A stretch of DNA of 64,000 nt, taken from assembly GCA_963676605.2 (NCBI GenBank), contig CAXXSP010000024.1, forward strand, positions 1-64,000, written 5' to 3'. The notes under the pieces are model-generated. The model saw only the letters and a list, made by a program, of their open reading frames with translations, was not told the origin of the DNA and did no database searches. A program made the translations under genes and the position numbers. This document shows, in pieces, positions 48,262-57,634 of this stretch (the stretch's first letter is position 1; each line of letters begins with the position of its first letter). This stretch comes from SABI01 sp963676605 (GTDB taxonomy: Bacteria; Spirochaetota; Spirochaetia; Sphaerochaetales; Sphaerochaetaceae).

Positions 48262-49020
48262 ATGAGCGTGAAAGGATTCGTACATTCTATAGAAACTTTC
48301 GGGACCCTCGACGGTCCCGGGGTGCGCTCGGTACTCTTTCTGCAGGGATGTCCCCTCAGATGCCGGTACTGTCATAATCCTGATACCTGGAAGGAGGGAG
48401 GAAGAGAACTGTCCGACTCGGCTGAACTCGTGCAGAATCTCCTTTCCTACAAGTCCTTCATCTCCAGCGGCGGAGTGACGGTGAGCGGAGGCGAGCCGCT
48501 GATGCAGAGCGAATTTACCCTCGATATCATCTCACGGTGTAAGGCCGAAGGGATCCATACCGCGATCGACACTGCAGGCAGTGTACCTCTCGAGGATTCC
48601 AAAGAGGTTCTTGATGAGGTGGACCTGGTGCTTCTCGATATCAAGAGTCTCGATAACGAGCAGTGTAAGGCTCTCACGGGAGTAGGGAACGAGAACACCC
48701 TCGCTACCTTGGAGTATTGTGAAGCTATCGGCCGGAAGGTATGGCTCCGCCACGTTCTCGTTCCCGGCTGGACACTCGAGAGTGAACGGCTTGAAGCACT
48801 CGCTGAGTACCTGAAGAGATTTTCCTGCATCGAGCAGGTTGAGCTTCTGCCGTACCATGCGATGGGGCAGCACAAGTGGGAGCAGCTGAACCTGGTCTAT
48901 ACGCTCAAGAATGTTGCTGAACCGAAAGGAAAGGAACTGAGGGAGGCGAAGGCCATCTTCGAAGAGGCCGGACTCACCGTTCTCATGGACTCTGAGACGC
49001 TCGCTTCCAAGGCGGGCTGA
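48262..49020 (+). CDS. pflA: Pyruvate formate-lyase activating enzyme
   Basis: A 252-residue radical SAM enzyme that installs the glycyl radical on PflB. The cluster motif C-x3-C-x2-C is in FLQGCPLRCRYCHNPDTW (near residue 32); SGGEPLMQSEF and the SAM-contact VDLVLLDIKSLD follow. No extra ferredoxin domain is inserted, as expected for PflA. ATG with AAGGAGA upstream. Forms an operon with pflB and ends in a terminator. Confidence 0.93.
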   Translation: MSVKGFVHSIETFGTLDGPGVRSVLFLQGCPLRCRYCHNPDTWKEGGRELSDSAELVQNLLSYKSFISSGGVTVSGGEPLMQSEFTLDIISRCKAEGIHTAIDTAGSVPLEDSKEVLDEVDLVLLDIKSLDNEQCKALTGVGNENTLATLEYCEAIGRKVWLRHVLVPGWTLESERLEALAEYLKRFSCIEQVELLPYHAMGQHKWEQLNLVYTLKNVAEPKGKELREAKAIFEEAGLTVLMDSETLASKAG

Positions 49021-49026
49021 GACTCT

Positions 49027-49060
49027 TCAGGTGGAATTCTCAGGAAACCACCTGATTTCT
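49027..49060. terminator. Terminator after pflA
   Basis: TCAGGTGG (49027-49034) pairs with CCACCTGA (49048-49055), followed by TTTCTTC. It overlaps the 3' end of the converging GGDEF gene. Confidence 0.75.
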
Positions 49061-50119
49061 TCCCCTGTTCTTTGCCTGATACAGCCGTGTATCAGCTACC
49101 TCTATCAGATCCATCATTGTCTCAGCTTCCGCCGAGGAACTTACCCCGATGCTTACCGTACACTTCTCCAGGTACAGATACTTCAGCTGTTCGACGGCTG
49201 AGCGTATCCTTTCTGCCATACGCTGCCCCGCTTCAAGAGAGACATCAGGAAGAAGCACCGTAAACTCTTCTCCCCCATAGCGGGAGACGATTCCTTCATC
49301 ACTCACTTGAGAACGTATCTGATCTGCAATACGCTTCAGAATCTCGTCTCCTGCACTATGACCGAAGGTATCGTTGACCTGCTTGAAGTGATCGATATCA
49401 ATCATCAGCAGTGCACACTCCTTGCCTGACTCCGCGAACATCTCTTCACCTCTTTCAAGGAAGAACTGACGTGAGTAGACCTCGGTCAGATGGTCTGTGA
49501 TCAGCATCTGTTTGAGGAGGGCGTTCTTTTCATGCAGTTTCTCAGCTGTCTCGGTCACGAGGTCTCTTTCCAGCTGGTATTCCCTGTAGCTTGTGCTGGT
49601 TATGATCGTTGAAACTACCGCCACCGAGACGAAGCCTATGAGCATGTCAATGAACTGAGAGAGTTCATCAGGATAGGGTGTGATGAGGCGTGGATGGAAG
49701 TATGTCAGGGTGATCAGAAAGATATAGAACAGCAGCGTAGTACTCAGGTGAAGAACGAGAGCTTTCCCTCTGAAGAAGAAGGCGATATAAAGAAATACCA
49801 TGAGGAAATAGAAGGGAGCAGACCCATGGAGGCCGTTATTTGTCAGAAAGATGAACGGGAAATAGAAGTACCCTACGGTGAAGAGTACGATCTTCAGAGG
49901 CGTCTTAAGGTCGCTTCGCATGAAGATCAGCATACTCAGACAGAGCAGGGCCATCAGCAGGTTCGGAAGGTTCAGTAAGAAAGAAGTCTGGAAGAACATT
50001 CCGATGATGAATCCGACAAAGGAGAGGATTCCTCCTGTGGATAGGAGCGTGAGAGCAATGGTGTCGGTGAGGAATGTTTCCGTATGGAGGTGTGGTTCTT
50101 TCTTCTTCCTGCTGTCCAT
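49040..50119 (-). CDS. Membrane-bound diguanylate cyclase (GGDEF)
   Basis: A 359-residue enzyme that makes cyclic di-GMP. The N-terminal 190 residues form five or six membrane helices (LLSTGGILSFVGFIIGMFF and following), then a short coiled linker (AEKLHEKNALLKQM). The GGDEF domain has DHLTEVYSRQFFLERG, LLMIDIDHFKQVNDTFGH and active-site RYGGEEF. The product-inhibition R-x-x-D is not at its usual place, so feedback inhibition may be absent. Its promoter at 50144-50172 overlaps a palindrome. Confidence 0.9.
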   Translation of the reverse strand: MDSRKKKEPHLHTETFLTDTIALTLLSTGGILSFVGFIIGMFFQTSFLLNLPNLLMALLCLSMLIFMRSDLKTPLKIVLFTVGYFYFPFIFLTNNGLHGSAPFYFLMVFLYIAFFFRGKALVLHLSTTLLFYIFLITLTYFHPRLITPYPDELSQFIDMLIGFVSVAVVSTIITSTSYREYQLERDLVTETAEKLHEKNALLKQMLITDHLTEVYSRQFFLERGEEMFAESGKECALLMIDIDHFKQVNDTFGHSAGDEILKRIADQIRSQVSDEGIVSRYGGEEFTVLLPDVSLEAGQRMAERIRSAVEQLKYLYLEKCTVSIGVSSSAEAETMMDLIEVADTRLYQAKNRGRNQVVS

Positions 50120-50143
50120 CTCTGATGCGCTTTCCTTTTCTGT

Positions 50144-50176
50144 ACGATAAAAGGTAACCTCATTGATGTCAATGAG
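50144..50176 (-). promoter_or_regulatory. Promoter of the diguanylate cyclase gene with overlapping palindrome
   Basis: On the minus strand TTGACA (50167-50172), 17-bp spacer, TATCGT (50144-50149). A perfect palindrome with arms CTCATTGA/TCAATGAG (50159-50176) covers the -35, flanked by partial AACCT/AGGTT pairing. A repressor site is likely. Confidence 0.6.
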
Positions 50177-50206
50177 AAGGTTGCCTGAGATTAGAATTTC
50201 CCCTCC

Positions 50207-50234
50207 TTGACCTTTCCGTGATACCTTTTATACT
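50207..50234 (+). promoter_or_regulatory. Promoter of the aldo/keto reductase gene
   Basis: TTGACC (50207-50212), 16-bp spacer, TATACT (50229-50234), followed by the ribosome site GGGAGG before ATG 50262. Confidence 0.6.
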
Positions 50235-50261
50235 CGAAGAGTACCATACGGGAGGTGTTCT

Positions 50262-51233
50262 ATGGAGTATACGGTTCTGGGAACGACAGGAATGAAGGTT
50301 TCACGTCTCTGTTTCGGGACGATGTCTTTCGGGGGAAGGGCCGACAAGGAAACGAGCCGGGCCATGTACCATGCATGCCGTGATGCGGGAATAAATTTCT
50401 TCGACTGCGCGAATGTCTATCAGAAGGGAGTTGCCGAGACCTATCTCGGTGAGTTCATCGCCTCTGAAAGAGAACACCTTGTCATCACCACGAAGGGATA
50501 CGGTTCCATGGCAGCTGACGGTAGCGGGGCAGGGAGTTCCCGAAAACACATTCTTTCAAGTCTCGAATCGAGTCTGAAGAGACTGAAGACAGATTATGTC
50601 GATCTCTATTTCATCCATCACTTCGACCCGGAGGTCAGCTTTGAGGAGCTCTCCTATACCCTTGATATGATCGTCCGCAGCGGTAAGGCCCTCTCAGTCG
50701 GGCTGAGCAATTATGCTGCATGGCAGGTGGAGAAGATGATCTCGCTCTCTCAGCTTCATGACCTCACCCGGGTTCAGTGTCTCCAGCCGATGTACAATAT
50801 CGCAAAGAGGCAGGCTGAGGTGGAGATCCTTCCGATGGCGGAAGCTGAGAAACTGGGCGTGATCACCTATTCCCCTCTGGGAGGCGGTCTTCTCACCGGT
50901 CGCTACGGAGCCGGTAAACATCCTGCTCAAGGCCGTCTCGTGGAGAACAGGAGCTACTCAGTGCGGTATCAGGGAGATTTCTATGAGAACGTGGCGACTT
51001 CCTTCACTGCCTATGCCGCCGATCGCGGTCTTCACCCCGTTTCGCTCGCAGTCGCCTGGGCGGCCTCCAACACGGCAGTGAGCGCGCCTATCATCGGTGC
51101 CGCGAATCTGAACCAGCTCGCCGATTCCCTCGCCTCGGTAGATATCACAGTTGATGACGAGATGAAGAGGGAGATAGACTCCTTCTCTCCGGCACCTCCT
51201 CCGGCAACCGACAGGAGTGAAGAAGGCAGGTGA
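50262..51233 (+). CDS. Aldo/keto reductase
   Basis: A 323-residue NADPH-dependent TIM-barrel oxidoreductase. Catalytic Asp and Tyr lie in FFDCANVYQKG (near residue 47), Lys in VITTKGYGS and His in YFIHHFDP (near residue 115). C-terminal APIIGAANLNQLADSL is the cofactor-binding segment. It stands alone; the next gene, the NarL-type regulator, converges on it. Physiological substrate unknown. Confidence 0.9.
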   Translation: MEYTVLGTTGMKVSRLCFGTMSFGGRADKETSRAMYHACRDAGINFFDCANVYQKGVAETYLGEFIASEREHLVITTKGYGSMAADGSGAGSSRKHILSSLESSLKRLKTDYVDLYFIHHFDPEVSFEELSYTLDMIVRSGKALSVGLSNYAAWQVEKMISLSQLHDLTRVQCLQPMYNIAKRQAEVEILPMAEAEKLGVITYSPLGGGLLTGRYGAGKHPAQGRLVENRSYSVRYQGDFYENVATSFTAYAADRGLHPVSLAVAWAASNTAVSAPIIGAANLNQLADSLASVDITVDDEMKREIDSFSPAPPPATDRSEEGR

Positions 51234-51240
51234 CTCTTTC

Positions 51241-51885
51241 CTAATCCTCTTCCCGTGCCCACTCGAAGGCAGTCTGCTGCAGCTCACTGATACTTACGCA
51301 GCGCATCTTCTTCTTGATATTCTCGATATGAGAGGAGACGGTGCTTGATGATATTCTCATCTCCTGAGCTATCTTCCTATTTGAGAGCCCTCGTGCAAGG
51401 AGTGTATATACAGCCATCTCCCTGTTCGTGAGAATCTCTTCGGGGAAAGGGATGGCTGGGTCAGGAGAGGGAGAGGTATGCAGGAGAGCCTGGGAGATTC
51501 TGGGAGAGAGATAGGTCGCCCCGTCCGCAACGGTCCTGATTGCGGTAAGCAGACAGTCTGTTGTCTCTGTCTTCGGAAGGTACCCTTTTGCTCCGAGCTG
51601 TATCGCCCGTCTCACGATCGAAATATTCTCATACAGGGAAAGAACGAGGATGTTCATCTCCTCCACACGTTCCCTGTTGTGTTCAAGAAACTCGAGACCG
51701 CTCCTCCTTCCTCCCATGTTGATATCGAGAATGAGGACATCAGGAGTCTGGTTCATGAGGAATTTCTCCAGATTCTCCCTGCTGTCAACTTCACCTATGA
51801 CGCTGAGTTCAGCTGAGCTTTCCGAAAGCATTCGTATTCCTTCACGTATCAGCTGATGATCATCTGCAATGACTATTCGTATCAT
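51241..51885 (-). CDS. NarL/LuxR-type response regulator
   Basis: A 214-residue DNA-binding regulator. The receiver has acidic IADDHQ, phosphoryl Asp in VLILDINMGGRRSG (near residue 53) and Lys in GAKGYLPKTE. The C-terminal LuxR helix-turn-helix is ILTNREMAVYTLLARGLSNR, then IAQEMRISSSTVSSHIENI. ATG overlaps the kinase stop (ATGA), so kinase and regulator are coupled. Confidence 0.92.
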   Translation of the reverse strand: MIRIVIADDHQLIREGIRMLSESSAELSVIGEVDSRENLEKFLMNQTPDVLILDINMGGRRSGLEFLEHNRERVEEMNILVLSLYENISIVRRAIQLGAKGYLPKTETTDCLLTAIRTVADGATYLSPRISQALLHTSPSPDPAIPFPEEILTNREMAVYTLLARGLSNRKIAQEMRISSSTVSSHIENIKKKMRCVSISELQQTAFEWAREED

Positions 51886-53756
51886 ATTAACTCCTCGGGG
51901 ACTTCAGCCCGTACATGAAACGTTCCCTTTTCCCCCATCCGGGCTGAAAAGGTCCCTCCGAGAGCCTCAATACGGCTCCTCATGATATCTATTCCGTGAT
52001 GTATCTGTATCCCGGGGTTCAAAGCGGAGGTGGAAACTCCGTCATTCATAATGTGCAGATATGCCCGCCCCCCGCGACTGGAGAGGGTAATCGAGATCAC
52101 TCTAGCCTTCGAATGAACAACCGCGTTCGTGATACTCTCGCGGCACACCAGATAGAGCTGTTCTGCAACCGTTGTCCATTCCTGAATCCCTTCACACTTG
52201 AGTCTGGTCTCTATTTTGATATCATGAAGCTGACTGTTTCTTTCAGCCATCTTCTCAATGGCAGCACTCAGACCGAGGGTTTCAAGCCGTGCAGGGCCCA
52301 GACCGTTTATGATATCTCTCAGCTCATCATTGATCTCTTTCGCCGTGTCTCTGAGGAGGTTCAGATCCTTCTTTTCCGCATGACCCCTGCGGAGCAGGCT
52401 CTCACCCACATATTCCATGCCGACTGTCAGCTGCGCAAGCCGGTCATGAAGATCGTTGCGGATCTGATCTCTGGTGGAATCGGAGGCTGTGATGATCTGA
52501 GATCTCGCCTGTTCCAGCTGTTCTCTGTTATGAAGTACCGTCTGTATGAGTAGAAGACAGTAGCCGACGGAATAGAGGAACGCAGCATCGGGAAGTATCT
52601 GGGTTTCGTATCTGCCCCGGATGACCGCATACGCATCATGGAACAGACCGAACAGGATGCCGAGCTGTATGAGTACTCTGAGTATGATCCAGAGAAGTTT
52701 GTTTCTCGTAAGCCGTGTGAATATCTGATGGTACTGTACAACGAGGAAATAGAAGATGATGACAGTCATGGGGATCAGGAAGAGGAGGGAGAGGCTGTAT
52801 CCCAGAGAGAAGGGAAGAATGAGTGTTAGAAAGCCGAGGAGAATGAAGAGGGAGAACACCGAGAAGATGAAAGGGGTCCGCCGTTTCTCGAACAGGTCTT
52901 TCGCGAGGCTTTGGATGATGAAGCCCCCGACGAAAAAATAGGAGCTGATCGATAGTTTCTTCACTGTGAGATAACCGATCCTCGGGAGAATATAATAGAT
53001 ACTGAATGCTCCTCGGGTCATATTCCCCAATGTGACAAACAAGACTGCCGCGGCGAAGTAGAGGAGGTGGTATTCCTTCATTTGAAAGGCGAAAAAGGCG
53101 ATGTAGAACGTGATGAATACCATGATGGCTTCCTGAAAGACTTCGATCAGAAGATATCGGTCCTTTCGCTCGCTGAGTACCTGGTTTCTTGCAATCAGGA
53201 TCTGCTCCCACAGCCCTCCCCGAGGGTGGGTGAAATTACTGACACGGTAGGAGATGGTATTCACGCCTTCTCGGGCGATAAAGGAGGCAGGGACGGAACG
53301 TGCACTCGGGAGGGCTTCCCCGGGTGTCTCTCCATAGATTCCCTGAGTGCCGACAAGCTCTCCGTTCACCAGAAGCTCGGAGCTTGTTCCCGTATTGTTT
53401 GTCCCCAGCTGAAACAGTGTTCCTTCATATTCAGGAGGAATGAAGAGCTCGAGCCGGTAGGTTCCGAATCCCTCAGACCAGGCAACTGACGGAACGCTTT
53501 TCTCTATCGTTTCCCCCTTGGTCTCGAGGACCCAGGTGCCATCAAGTGCATAGACAAGAGACTCGGGATCTGAAGGGAAACGGGCTACACCTTTCTCCAC
53601 TGGCAGGATCTGTGTGACGACAGGAATGGACCGCGTGCCGGTGACGATAAGCAGTGCAAGCGTGAGCACTGAGAGAACGAGAACTCTTCGGTCAGGAGTT
53701 ATTCTTATATTCACTCTTGTTGTCGTCCTTTTCAGAGTGATTTTACCGGATTTCAA
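51882..53756 (-). CDS. NarL-type sensor histidine kinase with 7TMR-DISM-like sensor
   Basis: A 624-residue membrane kinase. The N-terminal helix precedes an extracytoplasmic sandwich domain (residues about 60-190, including GTYRLELFIPPEY and GTSSELLVNGELVG). Seven hydrophobic segments follow (about 200-400). The HisKA_3 phosphorylation site is in DQIRNDLHDRLAQLTVGMEY (near residue 435) and the ATPase has ESITNAVVHSKA and a degenerate G box. It shares its sensor layout with the hybrid kinase at 28466 but lacks a receiver. Stimulus unknown. Confidence 0.85.
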   Translation of the reverse strand: MKSGKITLKRTTTRVNIRITPDRRVLVLSVLTLALLIVTGTRSIPVVTQILPVEKGVARFPSDPESLVYALDGTWVLETKGETIEKSVPSVAWSEGFGTYRLELFIPPEYEGTLFQLGTNNTGTSSELLVNGELVGTQGIYGETPGEALPSARSVPASFIAREGVNTISYRVSNFTHPRGGLWEQILIARNQVLSERKDRYLLIEVFQEAIMVFITFYIAFFAFQMKEYHLLYFAAAVLFVTLGNMTRGAFSIYYILPRIGYLTVKKLSISSYFFVGGFIIQSLAKDLFEKRRTPFIFSVFSLFILLGFLTLILPFSLGYSLSLLFLIPMTVIIFYFLVVQYHQIFTRLTRNKLLWIILRVLIQLGILFGLFHDAYAVIRGRYETQILPDAAFLYSVGYCLLLIQTVLHNREQLEQARSQIITASDSTRDQIRNDLHDRLAQLTVGMEYVGESLLRRGHAEKKDLNLLRDTAKEINDELRDIINGLGPARLETLGLSAAIEKMAERNSQLHDIKIETRLKCEGIQEWTTVAEQLYLVCRESITNAVVHSKARVISITLSSRGGRAYLHIMNDGVSTSALNPGIQIHHGIDIMRSRIEALGGTFSARMGEKGTFHVRAEVPEELI

Positions 53757-53823
53757 CTGAGAAATCTAGGAAAAAGAAGAATGTGTGATTCTGTTCCTCC
53801 CGGAATCTATCGATTCTGACCTC

Positions 53824-54609
53824 CTATTGATAGCCCCTCCACGCCGCATATCCGATAGGGTAACCTTTTATGTAGGAAAGGATGAACACTGAGCAGAGTA
53901 GAGCTGTGATGAGCGTGAGAAATACCGTATCCCTTGTCCTCCAGAGGATCTTCCTGTACCAGGTTCTTTTCCCCCGCATGCTGAAGCCACGGGCTTCCAT
54001 AGCAAGCGAGATGTTCTCACACCGGCGGATATGGATGGCCAGCAGCGGTATGGCGAGGGAGAGAGTGCTTCTCTTCTTCTCTGTTCGCATTCGATGTGCT
54101 GCCTGCATCCTTTTGGCATCCTGTGAGATATCACCAGCGAAGTTCAGCACCGCAAGGACCGAATAGGCCAAGCCAGCAGGTAGTGAGAGCTGCTGCATCA
54201 GTGACAGAAGGAGGTCCTGAGGAGGGGATGATACGGTAAACAGGAGTCCTGCAAGCATGATGAGGATCACCCTCAGGGCAAGGAGTGTGCCGAGTGCTAT
54301 CCCCGAGAAGGAAAACTGTATCCACCATACACTGATGATCCGTGTATTTTCATCTGAAACTCCCCAGAGGCCGTTCATCCAGATAAGGGAGAGAGCGAAG
54401 AGGGAAAAGGGGATGAGAAGGCGCAGGTTCTTTTTAGAAAAACCGTTACCTGCAATTCCTATAAGAACGAGAAGAGCAAGTAGGGAAAGTGATGTGAAAT
54501 AGCTGCTTGAGAAAAGTGCGGCGACGAGAAAGAGGAGATTGAGAACCAGTTTGCCAGAAGGGTTAAAGGTGTTCAGCGCATATCGAGTCATCATAGCTCC
54601 ACACCCCAT
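53824..54609 (-). CDS. ykoC: ECF transporter transmembrane subunit (EcfT/CbiQ, YkoC-like)
   Basis: A 261-residue inner-membrane protein with five or six helices. It couples the substrate-binding S component to the ATPases. The family's Ala-Arg-Gly coupling helix is in SLAMEARGFSMRGKRTWYR (near residue 205). It overlaps the ATPase gene by 19 nt and is the last gene of the TPP-riboswitch operon. Confidence 0.85.
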   Translation of the reverse strand: MGCGAMMTRYALNTFNPSGKLVLNLLFLVAALFSSSYFTSLSLLALLVLIGIAGNGFSKKNLRLLIPFSLFALSLIWMNGLWGVSDENTRIISVWWIQFSFSGIALGTLLALRVILIMLAGLLFTVSSPPQDLLLSLMQQLSLPAGLAYSVLAVLNFAGDISQDAKRMQAAHRMRTEKKRSTLSLAIPLLAIHIRRCENISLAMEARGFSMRGKRTWYRKILWRTRDTVFLTLITALLCSVFILSYIKGYPIGYAAWRGYQ

Positions 54610-56078
54610 TGTTCCCTCCTTTCTTCAGGATATCCCTTCAGCTCCTCCAGAGTTCCTGAAAAAACGATCTGTTTCTCATGTATCACGACAAGTCTCTGGA
54701 TGAACGGGAGAAACAGCTGAAGGTCATGGCTCACCATTACGATCGTTTTTCCCTGCTCATGGAGATTCTGTATCATGTGAACAAGTTCCACAGCTGTCTT
54801 CGCATCCTGAGCGAAGGTCGGTTCATCGAGAAGGAAGATGTCCTTCTCATTCGTGAGGAGGGAAGCCAGGGAAAGCCTTCTCTTCTCTCCTCCCGAGAGT
54901 GTGAACGGGCTCTGCCTTTCCTTTCCCTCAAGGGAAAGCTGATTCAGCAGCTCCTGTACCGATCTGCCGCTTACTCCCTTCAATTCCTCCTTTACTGACT
55001 GATAGATAAACTGAAGTTCTGGATTCTGAAATAGGTACCCGATAGAAGACGGAGGAGTGACCTTCTTCTTTTTCTGTGTGAGGGGAATCCCTTTCAGCTT
55101 CACCGATCCTCTCTGGATCTCCGACAACCCGATCAGAGACTGAAGCAGCGTGCTTTTTCCGCACCCGTTGGTCCCTGCAATAGCTGTCATCTCTCCTTCG
55201 AAGATGGTGAGGTTCAGTTTCTCAAGGATAGAGGTCTGACCATACCCGATAGACGCATCGAGAAACTGGAGGGCAGGGAGAGCTGTCTCTGCCTTCCTCC
55301 TCAGAGGAATGCTGGTGGTCCGATGTTCAGATTTTACTTCTGGAAGCCAGATCCCCATTTCGGAAAGGACTTTTCTTTCTCTGACAAGTATATCGGTTCC
55401 TCCCTCATCGAAAACGATTTCTCCCTCCTTGGAAAGAACGACCACACGGCCGACCAGATCAAGCCAGAGATCCACATGGTGTTCGACAATGAGGAATCCG
55501 CGTCCCTTTTCAAGCCATGATGCGACTGCGGAGGAGAAACGTCGGCGTCCGGGAGGATCAAGATGGGCTGTCGGTTCATCCATGACGAGCATCGATGAAT
55601 CGAGGAGGGTGGTGGAAGCCGCAGCGAGTATCTGCTGCTCACCACCGCTTAAGTGAGCGATGGGAGTCTCTCGTTTGAAGAAACGGAAATGGTTGAAGGC
55701 CTGGTTGATAAGGGGCTTCATCTCCCGGGGATCCATTTGCAGATTTTCCAGACCGAATGCTGCCTCTTCATCAGGATAGGGAAGGCAGAACTGATGGGAA
55801 GGGGACTGGAAAACGACACCGAAGAGCTCGAGAAACTCTTTTCTGCTCATCTCATTCCCCTCACGTCCATCGTAGGTGATGCTCCCCTCTGCGTAGTAGG
55901 TGTCGTAGGCACTGTAAAGGCGCAGGATGGCGAGGAGGAGGGTGGATTTCCCTCCTCCCGAAGGTCCCAGTATCAGGATGCGTTCATCGGTTGAAAACTC
56001 GAGGTCGATGTGTGAGAGTACCGGTTCCTGTTGTTTCCTGTACCGGAAACTGAAATCCTTGAGGGATACCTTTGCCAT
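54591..56078 (-). CDS. ykoD: ECF transporter double ATPase (YkoD-like)
   Basis: A 495-residue fusion of two ABC ATPase domains. Domain 1: Walker A GPSGGGKST (near residue 37), signature HLSGGEQQ, Walker B LVMDEPTAHLDP. Domain 2 (from about residue 270): Walker A GTNGCGKST, signature TLSGGEKRR, Walker B FLLDEPTFAQD. One chain thus supplies both ATPases of the ECF module. Six nt downstream of the S component gene. Confidence 0.92.
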   Translation of the reverse strand: MAKVSLKDFSFRYRKQQEPVLSHIDLEFSTDERILILGPSGGGKSTLLLAILRLYSAYDTYYAEGSITYDGREGNEMSRKEFLELFGVVFQSPSHQFCLPYPDEEAAFGLENLQMDPREMKPLINQAFNHFRFFKRETPIAHLSGGEQQILAAASTTLLDSSMLVMDEPTAHLDPPGRRRFSSAVASWLEKGRGFLIVEHHVDLWLDLVGRVVVLSKEGEIVFDEGGTDILVRERKVLSEMGIWLPEVKSEHRTTSIPLRRKAETALPALQFLDASIGYGQTSILEKLNLTIFEGEMTAIAGTNGCGKSTLLQSLIGLSEIQRGSVKLKGIPLTQKKKKVTPPSSIGYLFQNPELQFIYQSVKEELKGVSGRSVQELLNQLSLEGKERQSPFTLSGGEKRRLSLASLLTNEKDIFLLDEPTFAQDAKTAVELVHMIQNLHEQGKTIVMVSHDLQLFLPFIQRLVVIHEKQIVFSGTLEELKGYPEERREQWGVEL

Positions 56079-56083
56079 CTTTT

Positions 56084-56644
56084 CTACTCCGCTGCGATAG
56101 CAAACGAATTGACCGCGCCTGTCCTGAGCAGTCCGTCACCGATAAGCTTGCTCAGGATTCCCGAGAAGAAGGCCGCGCTCACGATACGGACCAGCAGCAT
56201 CAGGACTAACATGAGCGGAGCATAGGACGCGTAGTTGTAGAAGAAGTAATTGTAAATAAAGGTAAACACTGCAGCGAATGCGCCTGATAGGATGAGGGTC
56301 CAGAGGTTGTATTTCTTATACCCTGTGACGAGGAAGGCAAGCTCGCAGCCTGCACCCTGAATCGATGCGCCGATCAGCATGCTGATACCCATCGGAGTGC
56401 CCAGCACGACTTCACCGAGTGCGGCCATGATCTCTCCCGCAAAGGCGATTCCCGGTTTTCTGATGATATACATGGCACAGGTCGCACCCATGAACCAGAT
56501 TCCGTAGATCATATCGAGACCGATCGGGCCTGCCGCTGCGGTGACGAAGCCCCAGGCGGCGACGCCTCCAAGGTAGATATATCCGAACACAAGCCCGAAA
56601 AGGGCGAGAAGAAGAAGGTCCTTCATTTTCCATGTTTTGTTCAT
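56084..56644 (-). CDS. ykoE: ECF transporter S component for a thiamine precursor (YkoE-like)
   Basis: A 186-residue membrane protein with five or six helices and no soluble domain. YkoE features are LGGVAAWGFVTAAAGPIG, GAGCELAFLVTGYKKYN and FIYNYFFYNYASYAP. It binds hydroxymethylpyrimidine or thiamine and hands it to the EcfT/ATPase module. The riboswitch upstream of the operon supports the substrate assignment. Confidence 0.88.
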   Translation of the reverse strand: MNKTWKMKDLLLLALFGLVFGYIYLGGVAAWGFVTAAAGPIGLDMIYGIWFMGATCAMYIIRKPGIAFAGEIMAALGEVVLGTPMGISMLIGASIQGAGCELAFLVTGYKKYNLWTLILSGAFAAVFTFIYNYFFYNYASYAPLMLVLMLLVRIVSAAFFSGILSKLIGDGLLRTGAVNSFAIAAE

Positions 56645-56653
56645 ATGTGACTC

Positions 56654-57253
56654 CTATAGGTGTATCTGTGTATGTGGTTTCGAAGGACTTCCCTTCGAGA
56701 GCGTGAGATGAAAGACCGTATGTATGCCTCCCCTGACCGACCGTTCGAAAGCCTCTTCAAGAGCACTGAACATCTCCTTCAGGGTTCCATCGATCCTCGT
56801 GGCGTAATGTGTACGGGTGATGCTGAGATTTTCCCTCTCTGTGACACGTGAAACGGCATTTTCGATATGCTCCAGGTGCGCGTGAGATCCGAGAGGGTAG
56901 TACGACCAGGTGCACGAGCAGTGAATATCGCCGGCATCTTCCCAGTCGAAGGGTATCTCTTCATCCGTATCCCTGGGTATCTTCTCCGGTACGTCCCCGT
57001 CACAGCCGTACGAGAACAGAACCTGAGCAACTGTATGTCCCCCACCTGAAAAGGCATGGGAGATCACCTGGGCGACGTAGTCGAACACGCGTCTGCCGCT
57101 TCCCTGCACACCTGTTCCCATGTCATCGGTGAACACAGCGAGATTGCGCCGGTCGCTTTTGCGAACCGCGTCGAGAATGAGAGTGGCGAATTGATCCTGC
57201 ATGGGATAGATTCCCAGCCGTGCGCCGTATACTCCATTCGAGCAACAACTCAT
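56654..57253 (-). CDS. ykoF: YkoF-family thiamine/HMP-binding protein
   Basis: A soluble protein of about 199 residues with two copies of the YkoF fold (GARLGIYPMQDQFATLIL in the first, TVAQVLFSYGCDGDVP between, FHLTLSKGSPS at the end). Members bind thiamine or its pyrimidine part in the cytoplasm. First gene of the operon. The ATG at 57253 was chosen because GGAGGA lies right before it; the ATG at 57265 lies upstream of that site and would be wrong. Confidence 0.88.
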   Translation of the reverse strand: MSCCSNGVYGARLGIYPMQDQFATLILDAVRKSDRRNLAVFTDDMGTGVQGSGRRVFDYVAQVISHAFSGGGHTVAQVLFSYGCDGDVPEKIPRDTDEEIPFDWEDAGDIHCSCTWSYYPLGSHAHLEHIENAVSRVTERENLSITRTHYATRIDGTLKEMFSALEEAFERSVRGGIHTVFHLTLSKGSPSKPHTQIHL

Positions 57254-57362
57254 AATTTCCTCCATCTGATAGACACTGAATTTCTGGAGGGGCCTGGGTA
57301 TCTGGAATGATACAGAGACGGTGCCGCCGGTGCGTCACGGTCTCTCTTGAATGTCTCTACAC

Positions 57363-57441
57363 TTGTCCCTACGGCAGCATTACCTGCGTCAGGTTCGATG
57401 GGTATCGATTATTCTCTTCTCAGCCTTTCGGCTCCCCAAAG
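57363..57441 (-). ncRNA. TPP riboswitch (THI element)
   Basis: On the minus strand the conserved core is read in order: GGGGAGCC-GAAA-GGCUGAGA, then AACCUGA, GGUAAUGCUG and CGUAGGGA. It precedes ykoF by about 110 nt. Downstream, AGAGACCGTG pairs with CACCGTCTCT to give a strong hairpin that may act in the expression platform, though no T tract follows it. A promoter TTGTAC-18-TACTCT lies at 57456-57485. No gene lies in the rest of 57266-57634. Confidence 0.95.
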
Positions 57442-57634
57442 TATCTAGCGGGCTCAGAGTAAACAGAAACTCTGCTGCTGTACAACACTTTTTGTGCAGA
57501 ATCTTTCACTTTTTTTCCATGCGTATGCATGATGCACGTAATGAGGGGGAAGAGGAAACGATTCCATGGAGAAGAGGTGAGATCACTATGGTATGGATTC
57601 AGTCAGTGAGGTGGAATCTGAAGGGAGGAACAGA

